A stretch of DNA of 64,000 nucleotides from Mesorhizobium sp. WSM4904 (GTDB taxonomy: Bacteria > Pseudomonadota > Alphaproteobacteria > Rhizobiales > Rhizobiaceae), in contig NZ_CP121354.1 in assembly GCF_029674545.1 (NCBI RefSeq), forward strand, positions 4,225,001-4,289,000. The letters run 5' to 3'. A program made the translations under genes and the position numbers. Below are positions 7,565 through 16,648 of the stretch, piece after piece (positions within the stretch are counted from its first letter, which is position 1; each line of letters opens with the position of its first letter). The notes under the pieces were generated by a model. That model ran no database searches. It was not told the DNA's origin and saw only the letters and a program-made list of their open reading frames with translations.

Positions 7565-7608
7565 GCAATTCCGGACGGAAAACCGTTACACACTTTTCCT
7601 GGAATTGC
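7565..7608. repeat. Dispersed rhizobial-type palindromic repeat
   Basis: Arms GCAATTCC (7565-7572) and GGAATTGC (7601-7608) frame an asymmetric centre. The unit is of the RIME/REP-like type seen between genes in rhizobial chromosomes. It lies 15 bp after the first palindrome and just outside the dprA stop. The family assignment is from memory of similar sequences. Confidence 0.55.
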
Positions 7609-7619
7609 TCTGGAGCGAT

Positions 7620-8756
7620 TCAGGAACGTCCGAAAACCAGCGAGACGTTTCCGCCGGCATGGCGCTCGAGCCGGCCGGCAAGGTCGAGCTCCAGCAGCAC
7701 CATGGCGATCTGCGCCGCACTGAGCCCCGTGTGGCGGATGATCTCGTCCACCCCGACCGGCGTGGGCCCGAGCGCTTCCAGCACGTCGGCGCGGTCGTTC
7801 TCGCCGGGCGGCGGCATTGCCGACAGGTCGGGCGCCTCGGCGAGCGGGGCCGGCCGGGATACGCGAACTCCGGCAAGAGGCGCCAGCGCGCCGAGAATGT
7901 CGGCAGCCTCGGTGACGAGCGTGGCGCCGTCCTTGAGCAGGGCATTGCTGCCGGCGGCGCGCGGGTCGAGCGGCGAGCCCGGCACGGCGAAAACCAGCCG
8001 GCCCATCTCGTTGGCGAGGCGGGCGCTGATCAGCGAGCCGGAGCGCTGTGCCGCCTCGACCACGACCAGTCCGAGCGCCATGCCGGCGACGATGCGATTG
8101 CGGCGCGGAAAATCCTGCGCGCGCGGCTGCCAGCCGAACGGCATTTCCGAAACGATGGCACCGCCGCGCTCGGTTATGTCTTCGCACAGGCCGGCATTTT
8201 CGGGCGGGTAGGGCACATCGAGCCCGCCGGCGAGCACGCCGACGGTGCCGGTCGAGAGACTGCCCTGATGCGCTGCAGTGTCGATGCCGCGCGCCAAGCC
8301 CGACACGATGGCGTAACCGTCGCGGCCGAGATCCGCCGCCAGCATGCGCGCCATCTTGATGCCGGCGAGCGAGGCGTTGCGGGCGCCGACGATCGCCACC
8401 GCCGGCAGACGGAACACCGCGCCTTCGCCCTTCATCGCCAGGAGCGGCGGCGGGTTGTCCATGGTCTTCAGCATGGACGGGTAGTCGGCCTCGCCGATGC
8501 CGACGAAGCGAGCGCCGGCGCGCCGGGCCGCTTCCAGCTCCGCTTCGGCTTCAGTGGCCGTCGGAATGCGGACGATGCGGTTAGCACCGCCCGAAATCAT
8601 CAGCTCTGGCAGCATTTCGAGCGCGGCCTCGGCCGAGCCGAAGCGGTTGATCAATTCACGAAAAGATGCGGGGCCGACATTCGGCGTGCGGATCAGGCGA
8701 AGCCAGCTCAGCCGCTGCCGGTCGCTGAGGCGCGGGCCAGCGGCGGGCGCGCTCAT
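7620..8756 (-). CDS. dprA: DNA-processing protein DprA
   Basis: This 378-residue protein loads RecA onto incoming single-stranded DNA during natural transformation. An N-terminal helical (SAM-like) region covers about residues 10-80 ([14 protein letters not shown]). The Rossmann-like DprA/Smf core follows, with [10 protein letters not shown] near 121, [14 protein letters not shown], and [10 protein letters not shown]. The C-terminal winged-helix DML1-like segment ends in VSLVFGRS. Length matches the family. Its ATG overlaps the plsY stop by 4 bp, so translation is coupled in the pyrB-pyrC'-plsY-dprA operon. comEC is also in this window at 54.5 kb. No other competence gene is visible, so a housekeeping role in DNA handling remains possible. 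Confidence 0.95.
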   Translation of the reverse strand: MSAPAAGPRLSDRQRLSWLRLIRTPNVGPASFRELINRFGSAEAALEMLPELMISGGANRIVRIPTATEAEAELEAARRAGARFVGIGEADYPSMLKTMDNPPPLLAMKGEGAVFRLPAVAIVGARNASLAGIKMARMLAADLGRDGYAIVSGLARGIDTAAHQGSLSTGTVGVLAGGLDVPYPPENAGLCEDITERGGAIVSEMPFGWQPRAQDFPRRNRIVAGMALGLVVVEAAQRSGSLISARLANEMGRLVFAVPGSPLDPRAAGSNALLKDGATLVTEAADILGALAPLAGVRVSRPAPLAEAPDLSAMPPPGENDRADVLEALGPTPVGVDEIIRHTGLSAAQIAMVLLELDLAGRLERHAGGNVSLVFGRS

Positions 8757-9334
8757 CCCTTCGCCCCGATCTTGCCCTCGGTGCCGGCGACGAGCCGCGA
8801 TATGTTGGCGCGATGCTTGATGAAGACGATCAGGCTCATCACCGCGAACAGGCCGGCAATCTGGGGCGTGCTGATGAAGTAAAGCGCGATCGGCACCACC
8901 ACGGCCGCCGCCAGCGCGGCCAGGGAGGAGTAGCGGAACAGGAAGGCCATGGCGAGCCAGACGACGGCGAAGACGAGCATGCCCTGCCAGGCAAGACCGA
9001 GCAGCACACCGAGATAGGTGGCGACGCCCTTGCCGCCCTTGAAGCCGAGCCAGACCGGAAAGAGATGCCCGAGGAAGGCGCCGAAACCGGCCGCGAGCGC
9101 CAGCTCCGGCGCGAAGCGGCCGGCAATGAGCACCGCCGCGGTGCCCTTCAGCGCGTCAAGCAGCAGCGTGGCGGCGGCAAGGCCCTTGTTGCCGGTGCGC
9201 AGCACATTGGTCGCGCCGATATTGCCGGAGCCGATCCGGCGCACGTCGCCGAGACCGGCCGCGCGGGTGATCAAGAGCCCAAACGGGATCGAGCCGAGCA
9301 GGTAGCCGAAGATCAGTGCGAGCCCGTAACCCAT
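8753..9334 (-). CDS. plsY: Glycerol-3-phosphate acyltransferase PlsY
   Basis: A 193-residue polytopic enzyme that transfers acyl groups from acyl-phosphate to glycerol 3-phosphate, the first step of phospholipid synthesis. Family motifs are present: [13 protein letters not shown] after the first membrane span, [10 protein letters not shown] in the middle loop, and the C-terminal KHRANI. About five hydrophobic segments are visible. I chose ATG 9334 ([10 protein letters not shown]) because homologous sequence starts there; the longer frame is arginine/serine-rich noise. It overlaps dprA by 4 bp and starts 58 bp after the pyrC-like gene. Confidence 0.96.
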   Translation of the reverse strand: MGYGLALIFGYLLGSIPFGLLITRAAGLGDVRRIGSGNIGATNVLRTGNKGLAAATLLLDALKGTAAVLIAGRFAPELALAAGFGAFLGHLFPVWLGFKGGKGVATYLGVLLGLAWQGMLVFAVVWLAMAFLFRYSSLAALAAAVVVPIALYFISTPQIAGLFAVMSLIVFIKHRANISRLVAGTEGKIGAKG

Positions 9335-9392
9335 TGTTCCCCCGCTTATTTCTGTCAGTCGAACCGTGCTTCCGGCGCTGTCGACCGAACGC

Positions 9393-10679
9393 TCAGGCCG
9401 AAAACACTGTGCGGCCCGCCACCATGGTTTGCAAGACCTTGCCCTGCAGACGCGCGCTCTCGAAGCAGGTGTTCTTGGAGCGCGAGCGCAGGCCGCCTTC
9501 ACTGACGATCCAGGGCTCGTCGAGATCGACGACGGCGAGATCGGCCGCAGCACCCGGCTTCAGCGTCCCGCCGGGCAGGCCGAACAGCTTTGCGGGTGCG
9601 GTCGAAAGCGTCTCGACCAGCCGCAGCAGCGGCACGTCGCCATTGTGGTAGAGCCGAAGTGCCGCGCCAAGCAGCGTCTCGAGCCCGATCGCGCCGGCGG
9701 CGGCATCGGCAAAGGGCAGGCGCTTGGTGTCGACATCCTGCGGATCATGCGAGGAGACGATGATGTCGATGGTGCCGTCCTTGATCGCCTCGATCATCGC
9801 CAGGCGATCGTCCTCGGCGCGCAATGGCGGAGTCAGTCGGAAGAAGGTGCGGTATTCGCCGACGTCGTTCTCGTTGAGCGACAGATTGTGGATGGCGACG
9901 CCGGCCGTGACATTGGCGCCGTCCGCCTTTGCCCGGCGCACGGCTCCAGCCGCCATCGCCGTCGAGATCTTGGCGGCGTGATAGGCGCCGCCCGTCAGCC
10001 GCGCCAGAGCCAGGTCGCGCTCCAGCGGGATCAGCTCTGCCTCGCGCGGAATGCCGGAAAGGCCGAGCCAGCTCGCATAGAGGCCTTCGTTCATCACGCC
10101 GGACGAGGCGAGGTCGGCATCCTGCGTCTCATGCGCGATCACGCCGCCGAAATCACGCGCATAGGTCAGCGCCCGGCGCATCACCAGCGCGCTGGGGATC
10201 GTGTGGCGGCCGTCGGTGAAGGCGACGGCGCCGGCTTCGCGCAGCAGGCCGAATTCGGTCATCTCGCGGCCTTCCAGACCCTTGGTGATCGCTGCTGCCG
10301 GGAAGATGTTGACGCTTGCCGTATCCCTTGCCGTGCGCAGCACGAACTCGACCAGCGCCACATTGTCGATCACCGGGTTGGTGTCGGGCATCATGACAAC
10401 CGAGGTGACGCCACCGGCGGCCGCCGCGATACTTGCCGAGGCAATCGTCTCGCGATGCTCGCCGCCGGGTTCGCCGATGAAGACGCGCGCATCGACAAGG
10501 CCAGGAATGATCGTCCTGCCGGCGCAGTCGATGACAACGGCGCCTTCGGGCGCGCCCTGGTTCAGCGCCGCCTTGCCGGCGGCCGCGATCTTGCGGCCAT
10601 CGACGACGACGGTGCCGATCTCATCGACGCCGCGCGAGGGATCGACGATATGCGCCTTGCTGAAGACCGTCACGCTCAT
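9393..10679 (-). CDS. Inactive dihydroorotase-like protein (PyrC'/PyrX), partner of PyrB
   Basis: A 428-residue amidohydrolase of the type I dihydroorotase family with an intact frame. The metal-binding signature normally read as DMHVHLREPG is here D63-A-R-V-F-I-G-E-P-G72. Both first metal-ligand histidines (positions 65 and 67) are Arg and Phe, and the substrate-binding Arg is Gly69. Downstream landmarks such as AHETQD and SSHDPQD remain. In Pseudomonas, a comparable non-catalytic pyrC' product is needed to assemble active aspartate transcarbamoylase. The 4-bp overlap with pyrB supports the same structural role here. A true dihydroorotase must be encoded elsewhere. Automated annotation will probably call it pyrC. 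Confidence 0.9.
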   Translation of the reverse strand: MSVTVFSKAHIVDPSRGVDEIGTVVVDGRKIAAAGKAALNQGAPEGAVVIDCAGRTIIPGLVDARVFIGEPGGEHRETIASASIAAAAGGVTSVVMMPDTNPVIDNVALVEFVLRTARDTASVNIFPAAAITKGLEGREMTEFGLLREAGAVAFTDGRHTIPSALVMRRALTYARDFGGVIAHETQDADLASSGVMNEGLYASWLGLSGIPREAELIPLERDLALARLTGGAYHAAKISTAMAAGAVRRAKADGANVTAGVAIHNLSLNENDVGEYRTFFRLTPPLRAEDDRLAMIEAIKDGTIDIIVSSHDPQDVDTKRLPFADAAAGAIGLETLLGAALRLYHNGDVPLLRLVETLSTAPAKLFGLPGGTLKPGAAADLAVVDLDEPWIVSEGGLRSRSKNTCFESARLQGKVLQTMVAGRTVFSA

Positions 10680-11656
10680 GCGCCGCGCCCCTCATGGTTG
10701 CGGCTCTCATAGTTGCGGCGGGGATCGAGCAGCGCTTCCATCACCGCCATGCGAACGGCGACACCCATCTCGACCTGTTCCTGGATGACGCTCTGCGGTC
10801 CGTCGGCGATCTCCGAGGCGATCTCGACGCCTCTGTTCATCGGTCCTGGATGCATGACCAGCGCATCCTCCTTGGCCGCCTTCAACTTCTCGGCGTCGAG
10901 GCCGAAATAACGGAAATATTCGCGGATCGAAGGCACGAAGGCGCCTTCCATGCGCTCGCGCTGCAGGCGCAGCATCATCACCACGTCGGCGCCCTTCAGC
11001 CCTTCGGCCATCGAGCGCGACACGATCACGCCCATCCGCTCGATGCCCGCCGGCAGCAGCGTCGAGGGCGCGACGACCCGCACCTGCGCGCCGAGCGCGT
11101 TCAAGAGCATGATGTTGGAACGGGCGACGCGGGAATGGAGGATGTCGCCGCAAATCGCCACGATCAGCTTCGACAGCGGTCCCTTGGCGCGGCGGATCGT
11201 CAGCGCGTCGAGCAGCGCCTGCGTCGGATGTTCATGCGCGCCATCGCCGGCATTGACCACCGAGCAGCCGACTTTTTGCGCCAGAAGTGCTGCAGCACCC
11301 GCCGACTGATGCCGAATGATCAGGATGTCGGGCCGCATGGCGTTGAGCGTCATCGCCGTATCGATCAGTGTCTCGCCCTTCTTCACCGAAGAGCTCGCCA
11401 CTGACATGTTCATGACGTCGGCGCCAAGCCTTTTTCCCGCGAGCTCGAAGGACGACTGCGTGCGGGTCGAGGCCTCGTAGAAGAGGTTGATCTGGGTGCG
11501 GCCGCGCAGGGTCGAGGTCTTCTTTTCCGGTTGTCGCGAGATCGCCACGGCCTGGTCGGCGCGATCGAGCAGCAGCTCGATATCAGCGGGAGAAAGATCG
11601 CGGATGCCCAGAAGATGGCGGTGAGGAAAAAGCGGCAGGGACGAAGCGTCGGTCAT
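10676..11656 (-). CDS. pyrB: Aspartate carbamoyltransferase catalytic subunit
   Basis: A 326-residue enzyme condensing carbamoyl phosphate with aspartate in pyrimidine synthesis. The carbamoyl-phosphate signature [13 protein letters not shown] is at residues 59-71, and the [10 protein letters not shown] motif lies in the middle. The C-terminal half holds the aspartate-binding MLRLQRER segment. There is no pyrI regulatory gene nearby. The 4-bp overlap with the following inactive dihydroorotase gene indicates the class A type complex of six PyrB and six PyrC-like subunits. The ATG at 11656 begins [10 protein letters not shown]. It is the first gene of a four-gene minus-strand operon. Confidence 0.97.
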   Translation of the reverse strand: MTDASSLPLFPHRHLLGIRDLSPADIELLLDRADQAVAISRQPEKKTSTLRGRTQINLFYEASTRTQSSFELAGKRLGADVMNMSVASSSVKKGETLIDTAMTLNAMRPDILIIRHQSAGAAALLAQKVGCSVVNAGDGAHEHPTQALLDALTIRRAKGPLSKLIVAICGDILHSRVARSNIMLLNALGAQVRVVAPSTLLPAGIERMGVIVSRSMAEGLKGADVVMMLRLQRERMEGAFVPSIREYFRYFGLDAEKLKAAKEDALVMHPGPMNRGVEIASEIADGPQSVIQEQVEMGVAVRMAVMEALLDPRRNYESRNHEGRGA

Positions 11657-11839
11657 CTCAAGGCGCTGCTATAGGGTGCGGCCCGGCCAGCCGCAAGCGC
11701 CAGCTTTGGATTGCGGGCGTTCTCCCCGGTATTTTCGTCGCGCGCCTTGCATTGCTTGGGCTATAAGGCCCAGTGGCTTCGGATTCGCGACCGCGGCCTT
11801 GAGATGGTAAGGACCTCTCTGCCAACTGAAGGATTGGGC

Positions 11840-13468
11840 GTGACCGACGAGGTGATCAACCAGCCGCCGCCATTGACGGGCGGCAATGCATGGCGGGGCG
11901 ATCCGTTGCTCATCCAGCTTGCCGAGCGTTTTTCCGATCCGGTGCGCAAGGACCTCGACGCTCTCGGCCGGTTCGTCATGACGCAGGAGGCGCAGGAGCT
12001 TGCACGCCTCGCCAACACCGACACGCCGAAACTCAAGACGCATGACCGCCAGGGCCGGCGCATCGATCTGGTCGAATTCCATCCGGCCTATCACGCTTTG
12101 ATGCGCCGTTCCATCGCCGGCGGCCTGCATTCCTCGGTCTGGGAAAACGGCGATGCCGAGATAGGGCGCCGGCACCAGGTGAGGGCGGCGCGCTTCTACC
12201 TGACCGCGGAGCTCGAAACCGGGCATCTTTGCCCCATCACCATGACCAGCGCTTCGCTGGCGGCGCTGATGGCAAGCCCAAAACTGTTCCGCGAGTGGGC
12301 GCCGCGCGTGACGACGCGCAAATACGACCAGAGCCAGAAGCCGCCGGTGCAAAAGACCGGACTGACGCTCGGCATGGGCATGACCGAGAAGCAGGGCGGC
12401 ACCGACGTGCGGGCCAACATCACAAAAGCCGAGCGCGCGGGAAACGGCTTCTATCGGCTCACCGGCCATAAATGGTTCATGTCGGCGCCGATGTCCGACG
12501 CCTTCCTGGCGCTTGCCCAGGCACCGGAAGGCCTGTCCTGCTTCCTCGTTCCACGCATTCTGGGCGATGGTTCCGGCAATGGTTTTCGCTTCCAGCGCCT
12601 GAAGGACAAGCTCGGCAACCGCTCTAACGCCTCGTCGGAAGTGGAATTCGTCAACGCTATCGGCGAGATGGTCGGAGAACCGGGCGCCGGCATAAAGACG
12701 ATCATGGACATGGTCACGCTGACCCGGCTCGATTGTGCGGTCGCGTCTTCTGCGGTCATGCGGGCAGGGCTGGCGGAAGCCGTTCACCACACCCGCCATC
12801 GCCAAGTGTTCGGCACCAATCTGATCGACCAGCCGCTGATGCAGCGGGTGCTGGCCGACATGGCGCTCGACGTCGCCGCCGCGACGGCGCTGTCGTTTCG
12901 GCTGGCGCGCTCCTTCGACGAGGCCGCGAGCGATCGCGGCGAGGCGGCTTTTGCCCGCGCCATGACGCCGGTCGTCAAATACTGGGTCTGCAAGATCGCG
13001 CCGGCGCTGCTTTACGAGGCGATGGAGTGCCTGGGCGGCAACGGCTATGTCGAGGAAGCGCCGCTCGCCCGCTACTATCGCGAGGCCCCGGTCAACGCGA
13101 TCTGGGAAGGGTCCGGCAATGTCATGGCGCTCGACGTGCTGCGCGTGCTCGGGCGCGCGCCCGGCCTGTTCGAGGAAGTGCTGGCCGGCATCGATCGCGA
13201 TCTCGGCACAGGCGGCCGCGGCACCATAGGCGTGCTCAAGGCGGCAATGCAGGTGGCTTCGACCGACCAGGGCTCGGCGCGCCTGCTCACCGAGCAGCTC
13301 GCGCTGTCGGCCGCAGCTGCGGAATTGCGCCGGCTGGGAGCAGGGCGGATTGCCGACGCCTTCGTCGAGACGCGGCTCGGCGGCCAATGGCGCACCACCT
13401 ACGGCATGCTCGATTCGCGCCATGACGCGCGCATGATCATCGACACGCTCTATCCGCCGCTGACCTGA
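11840..13468 (+). CDS. aidB: AidB-like acyl-CoA dehydrogenase family flavoprotein
   Basis: About 542 residues from the GTG at 11840 (MTDEVINQPPPL), which aligns with the NQPxPL start of E. coli AidB. An ATG at 11804 is an alternative. Conserved AidB blocks include SLCPITMT-like HLCPITMTSAS, GMGMTEKQGG, GHKWFMSAPMSDA, KLGNRSNASSEVEF and NAIWEGSGNVM. The family fold is acyl-CoA dehydrogenase with bound FAD. E. coli AidB belongs to the adaptive response to alkylation damage and binds DNA, but its reaction is unsettled. The gene is transcribed away from pyrB and is apparently monocistronic, with a hairpin AGCCCG/CGGGCT just after the stop. Confidence 0.92.
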   Translation: MTDEVINQPPPLTGGNAWRGDPLLIQLAERFSDPVRKDLDALGRFVMTQEAQELARLANTDTPKLKTHDRQGRRIDLVEFHPAYHALMRRSIAGGLHSSVWENGDAEIGRRHQVRAARFYLTAELETGHLCPITMTSASLAALMASPKLFREWAPRVTTRKYDQSQKPPVQKTGLTLGMGMTEKQGGTDVRANITKAERAGNGFYRLTGHKWFMSAPMSDAFLALAQAPEGLSCFLVPRILGDGSGNGFRFQRLKDKLGNRSNASSEVEFVNAIGEMVGEPGAGIKTIMDMVTLTRLDCAVASSAVMRAGLAEAVHHTRHRQVFGTNLIDQPLMQRVLADMALDVAAATALSFRLARSFDEAASDRGEAAFARAMTPVVKYWVCKIAPALLYEAMECLGGNGYVEEAPLARYYREAPVNAIWEGSGNVMALDVLRVLGRAPGLFEEVLAGIDRDLGTGGRGTIGVLKAAMQVASTDQGSARLLTEQLALSAAAAELRRLGAGRIADAFVETRLGGQWRTTYGMLDSRHDARMIIDTLYPPLT

Positions 13469-13579
13469 ACAAGCCCGAAACGCGGTCCCATCCGGGCTGT
13501 GGATAGCCATTAACCTTAACAAATAGTTTCCGTTGCCGGGAGCCTTTGCAAAGCCCACTCTGTCCACCGGAGTAGGGAA

Positions 13580-14185
13580 ATGTTAACCATGAACTCCCGT
13601 GCTCCGCCAGGCAGGAAGCGCATGCGGCACGTCTTGACATCATTTCTGGCATTGCACTGGGCGGTCGTTTTCGCCCTGCTGGCCTACATCTGCGTGGATG
13701 GTGACCGCGGCATCGCGTCGGCGCTCGGCGTGCTTGGCGTGTCGGTGCAAAGCAGCCGTTTCCCGGGGCTCGAACACGCCGTCGTCGTGGCGCCGCTTTC
13801 GATCGCGCTGCTGATCGTCGCGCTGCTGTTCTGCTGGGCTTTTGTCGAGACGCTGCTCAACATTGCGGCGAGGCCGGATACCGGCGATGCGGTGGTGCGG
13901 ATCGCCTTCATCGGCGCCTCTTTCCTGCTTTCGATCATCCTCGTCGGCGGCGCCGCGCAAGGCATCAACGGCCTGTTCATGGTGGTCGCCATCCAGATGA
14001 CGGCGCTGCTTGCCTCCTATGTCGCGGTGCTCGCGGAGCGACGCTCGACGCTTGCAGCCGCCATCGCCTCGCATGACAGCGACGCCCGCCTGGCCGCCCA
14101 TCGCATGGCAGCCGGCGCCGCGCACAGCTCCCTGCTTTCCCGCATCTCCGCACGACCGGAAACCAGACCCGGAGGCCGCCGCTGA
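13580..14185 (+). CDS. Hypothetical integral membrane protein
   Basis: A 201-residue protein with hydrophobic segments at about residues 19-40, 68-92, 107-125 and 128-148, giving about four spans. The arginine-rich N-terminus (NSRAPPGRKRMR) suggests cytoplasmic orientation, and a hydrophilic C-terminal tail follows. I do not recognise the family. The start at 13580 follows GGAGTAGGG; a second ATG three codons on is possible. Its stop overlaps the start of the next gene by one base (TGATG), so the two are translationally coupled and likely act together. Confidence 0.75.
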   Translation: MLTMNSRAPPGRKRMRHVLTSFLALHWAVVFALLAYICVDGDRGIASALGVLGVSVQSSRFPGLEHAVVVAPLSIALLIVALLFCWAFVETLLNIAARPDTGDAVVRIAFIGASFLLSIILVGGAAQGINGLFMVVAIQMTALLASYVAVLAERRSTLAAAIASHDSDARLAAHRMAAGAAHSSLLSRISARPETRPGGRR

Positions 14186-14526
14186 TGCGCGCGCTGTTCG
14201 CATTCTGGGCGGCTCCGCTGGTCCTGTTCTGGGGCTGGTTCTTCCTGTCGCTCAACGACATCAATTTCGGCTATGTGATGCTCAGCCGCCAATTGCATGA
14301 CCTGGTCTTCCAACTCTACGGCCAGATGCTGGGCATCGATCCGGCGATCATCCCGGGCATGGTCGCGCGGGCCTGCGTGTTCGACAGTTTCCTGCTGGCC
14401 GGACTGGTGGCTTTTCGGCGTCGGCGCCAGATCTTCGAATGGATCAGGCAGCGCCGTGAAGGCCCGGTCAGTCCTGAGAGGCTCGGCGGAGCGACTGAAG
14501 CCGGTCCAACGCTCCCTGCAGAATAA
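14185..14526 (+). CDS. Small membrane protein, DUF6105-like
   Basis: A 113-residue protein beginning [19 protein letters not shown], with hydrophobic segments near residues 3-22 and 62-78. The phrase [15 protein letters not shown] resembles a rhizobial family of unknown function that I recall as DUF6105. It is coupled to the upstream membrane protein through TGATG. Its last 59 bp overlap the 3' end of ruvX on the other strand, so the C-terminal residues are constrained by two reading frames. Confidence 0.75.
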   Translation: MRALFAFWAAPLVLFWGWFFLSLNDINFGYVMLSRQLHDLVFQLYGQMLGIDPAIIPGMVARACVFDSFLLAGLVAFRRRRQIFEWIRQRREGPVSPERLGGATEAGPTLPAE

Positions 14527-14950
14527 AGGCCGCCGCGGCCGAATCGATCTTGCCGGCGCGCTTCTTGCGCGAAAAATCCATCTCGATCAGCGTCCGCTCC
14601 GCGGCGACTGTCGAAAGCCGTTCGTCCCACAACACAAAGGGCAGGTCGGACAGGGGCGCCATGTTGCGCGCGAAAGCGCGGGACTTTTGCGCGCGCGGCC
14701 CTTCCGATCCGTCCATGTTGACGGGAAGGCCGAGCACGATCGCCCCGACATTGTCCTTCTCGAGCTGGGCCAGCAACTGGGCGGCATCGATCGAGAACTT
14801 CTTGCGCAGGATGACCGGGCGCGGATGGGCAAAGGACAGGCCGCGGTCCGACACCGCCAGGCCGATCGTCTTGTCGCCGAGATCGAGGCCGGCGAGCGTG
14901 CGGCCGCCCACGAGCCTTGCCGGCAATTCCTCGATGCCGATGATGCTCAA
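14468..14950 (-). CDS. ruvX: Putative pre-16S rRNA nuclease / Holliday junction resolvase-like RuvX (YqgF)
   Basis: A 160-residue RNase H-fold protein. The first beta strand carries [15 protein letters not shown], holding the catalytic Asp. The middle has [15 protein letters not shown], and DERLST and [13 protein letters not shown] supply the remaining acidic residues. E. coli YqgF helps mature the 16S rRNA 5' end. The protein is complete, with a normal family length. It is convergent with the small membrane protein gene and overlaps it by 59 bp. The upstream gene on the other side (15058, plus) is divergent. Confidence 0.93.
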   Translation of the reverse strand: MSIIGIEELPARLVGGRTLAGLDLGDKTIGLAVSDRGLSFAHPRPVILRKKFSIDAAQLLAQLEKDNVGAIVLGLPVNMDGSEGPRAQKSRAFARNMAPLSDLPFVLWDERLSTVAAERTLIEMDFSRKKRAGKIDSAAAAFILQGALDRLQSLRRASQD

Positions 14951-15057
14951 CAGCCCTCCATGATCTTTCGCTGCGCGGCTTTTTGACAGGCCGCTGGACT
15001 TTCAATTTGCCGCCGGCGTTCTATCCTTTGATAACGGGAAAATCGAGGAACGCATTC

Positions 15058-15765
15058 ATGAAACTCACCTGGTATGGCCATTCGGCATTCCGCATCGAGA
15101 CAAAGGACGCCACCATCCTCATCGACCCCTATCTGGTCGGCAATCCTTCGTGGACGGGCGGCTGGGAAGGCCCGGCGGAAGGTGTGACGCATGTTCTCCT
15201 TACCCATGGCCACAACGACCATGTCAGCGGTTCGATCGAGGTGCTGAACAAGAGTGGCGCCATGCTGGTCGCCAATTTCGAGGTCTGCATGTATCTCGTC
15301 GGCCAGGGCGTCAGCGACAAGAAGATCAACCCCGGCAATATCGGCGGCACCGTCGATTGCGGTCCCTTCACCACCACCTTCGTCCAGGCGCTGCACTCCT
15401 CCTCCTTCGGCGGGCAGGGCGGCACCAACACCTATCTCGGCAATCCGGGCGGGCTGGTGCTGCATTTCCCGGAGGAGAAGACCCTCTACCACATGGGCGA
15501 CACCGACATCTTCTCCGACATGGGGCTGATCAACGAGTTGCATGAGCCGAAGATCGGCATCGTGCCCATAGGCGACCGCTTCACCATGGGCGGCGCCGTG
15601 GCGGCCCTTGCCTGCCGCCGCTTTTTCAGCTTCGACACGGTCGTCCCCTGCCATTTCGGCACGTTCCCGATCATCGACCAGACCGCCGACAAATTCGTGG
15701 CCGGCATGGAAGGATCCGGCGTCAAGGTGGCGCTGCCGGAGAAAGGCAAAGCGATCACGATCTAG
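15058..15765 (+). CDS. UPF0173-family metal-dependent hydrolase
   Basis: A 235-residue metallo-beta-lactamase-fold protein starting at [11 protein letters not shown]. The dinuclear metal signature THGHNDH is at residues 49-55 (H50, H52, D54, H55). A further ligand lies in MGDTDIF and the last in PCHFGTFP. It matches the UPF0173 (YtkL-like) family, whose substrate is unknown. No signal peptide is seen, so it is cytoplasmic. The in-frame extension to 14983 lacks homology and a ribosome site. The gene is divergent from ruvX and is followed 130 bp later by gatC. Confidence 0.92.
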   Translation: MKLTWYGHSAFRIETKDATILIDPYLVGNPSWTGGWEGPAEGVTHVLLTHGHNDHVSGSIEVLNKSGAMLVANFEVCMYLVGQGVSDKKINPGNIGGTVDCGPFTTTFVQALHSSSFGGQGGTNTYLGNPGGLVLHFPEEKTLYHMGDTDIFSDMGLINELHEPKIGIVPIGDRFTMGGAVAALACRRFFSFDTVVPCHFGTFPIIDQTADKFVAGMEGSGVKVALPEKGKAITI

Positions 15766-15895
15766 ACGCTTCGCCCTGTTGCGCTGCCTTTGGCGGCGCC
15801 CGAAGCATCCGTATGCGGTCCGCCCGGCATGATCGATGTTGCGCCGCAAGCGTCGCGCCGCTATAGCCCGCACTGGTTTTCCCGAGGCAACAAAC

Positions 15896-16183
15896 ATGTC
15901 CGTTGATCTTCAGACCGTTAAGCGCGTCGCGCACCTTGCCCGCATTGCGGTGAGCGAGGAGGATGCCGAACGCATGACCGGCGAACTGAACGCCATCCTC
16001 GGCTTCGTCGAGCAACTGAACGAGGTCGATGTCTCCGGCGTCGAGCCGATGACCTCGGTCACCCCGATGGAGATGAAGAAGCGCCAGGACGTCGTCACCG
16101 ACGGCAGCAAGGCGACCGACATCGTCGCCAACGCGCCGGCCACGGACGAGAATTTCTTCCTCGTTCCCAAGGTCGTGGAGTAG
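15896..16183 (+). CDS. gatC: Asp/Glu-tRNA(Asn/Gln) amidotransferase subunit C
   Basis: A 95-residue protein that stabilises the GatA subunit in the transamidation of Glu-tRNA(Gln) and Asp-tRNA(Asn). The family start ([12 protein letters not shown]) and the middle [15 protein letters not shown] are both present. It begins at MSVDLQT (ATG 15896) after GAGGC. It is the first gene of a gatC-GNAT-gatA operon. gatB is not in this stretch. Presence of GatCA means Gln-tRNA is formed by the indirect route or that Asn-tRNA needs it. Confidence 0.95.
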   Translation: MSVDLQTVKRVAHLARIAVSEEDAERMTGELNAILGFVEQLNEVDVSGVEPMTSVTPMEMKKRQDVVTDGSKATDIVANAPATDENFFLVPKVVE

Positions 16184-16189
16184 GGCACG

Positions 16190-16648
16190 ATGGCCATCGA
16201 GATCGCCGTCGAGACGCCCTTGCAGGACGATGTGCGCGCGCTGGTGGCGGAACTCAATGCGACGTTGCTCGAACTGACGCCGCCGGAACATTGCTACCAC
16301 CTGAGCGTCGAGCAGATGGCCGGCGAAGATACGACCGTGTTCATCGCCCGCGACGGCGGCCTTGCCGTCGCCTGCGGCGCGCTGAAGCGCCACGGCGACG
16401 CGACCGGCGAGGTCAAGCGCATGTATACGCGGCCATCGCATCGCGGCCAGAAGATCGGCGCGCAAATCGTCCAACAGGTCGAGGCGCTGGCACGGCAGGA
16501 AGGGCTGAAGCGCCTGGTTCTCGAAACCGGCGACCGCCACCCTGCCGCCTGGACCGTCTATGAACGTGCCGGTTTTTCGCGTTGCGGCCCGGTGCTGGAT
16601 TATCCCGACTCCATGTGGTCGGTGTTTTACGAAAAGAGCCTTGCCTGA
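16190..16648 (+). CDS. GNAT-family N-acetyltransferase
   Basis: A 152-residue acetyltransferase of the Gcn5 fold. The acetyl-CoA pyrophosphate-binding segment is [14 protein letters not shown] near residues 81-94. It is followed by [21 protein letters not shown], here split as strand beta5 and helix alpha4, with the usual YERAGF end. The substrate is unknown. It sits 6 bp after gatC and its stop overlaps the gatA start by one base (TGATG), so it is tightly coupled within the amidotransferase operon. Confidence 0.9.
   Translation: MAIEIAVETPLQDDVRALVAELNATLLELTPPEHCYHLSVEQMAGEDTTVFIARDGGLAVACGALKRHGDATGEVKRMYTRPSHRGQKIGAQIVQQVEALARQEGLKRLVLETGDRHPAAWTVYERAGFSRCGPVLDYPDSMWSVFYEKSLA

Noticed and set aside
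9393-10679. pyrC pseudogene
   Set aside because: The frame is complete and overlaps pyrB; only catalytic residues are changed, which fits a conserved structural role rather than decay.
11669-13567. 632-codon minus-strand ORF over aidB
   Set aside because: Antisense shadow; the plus-strand product aligns block by block with AidB.
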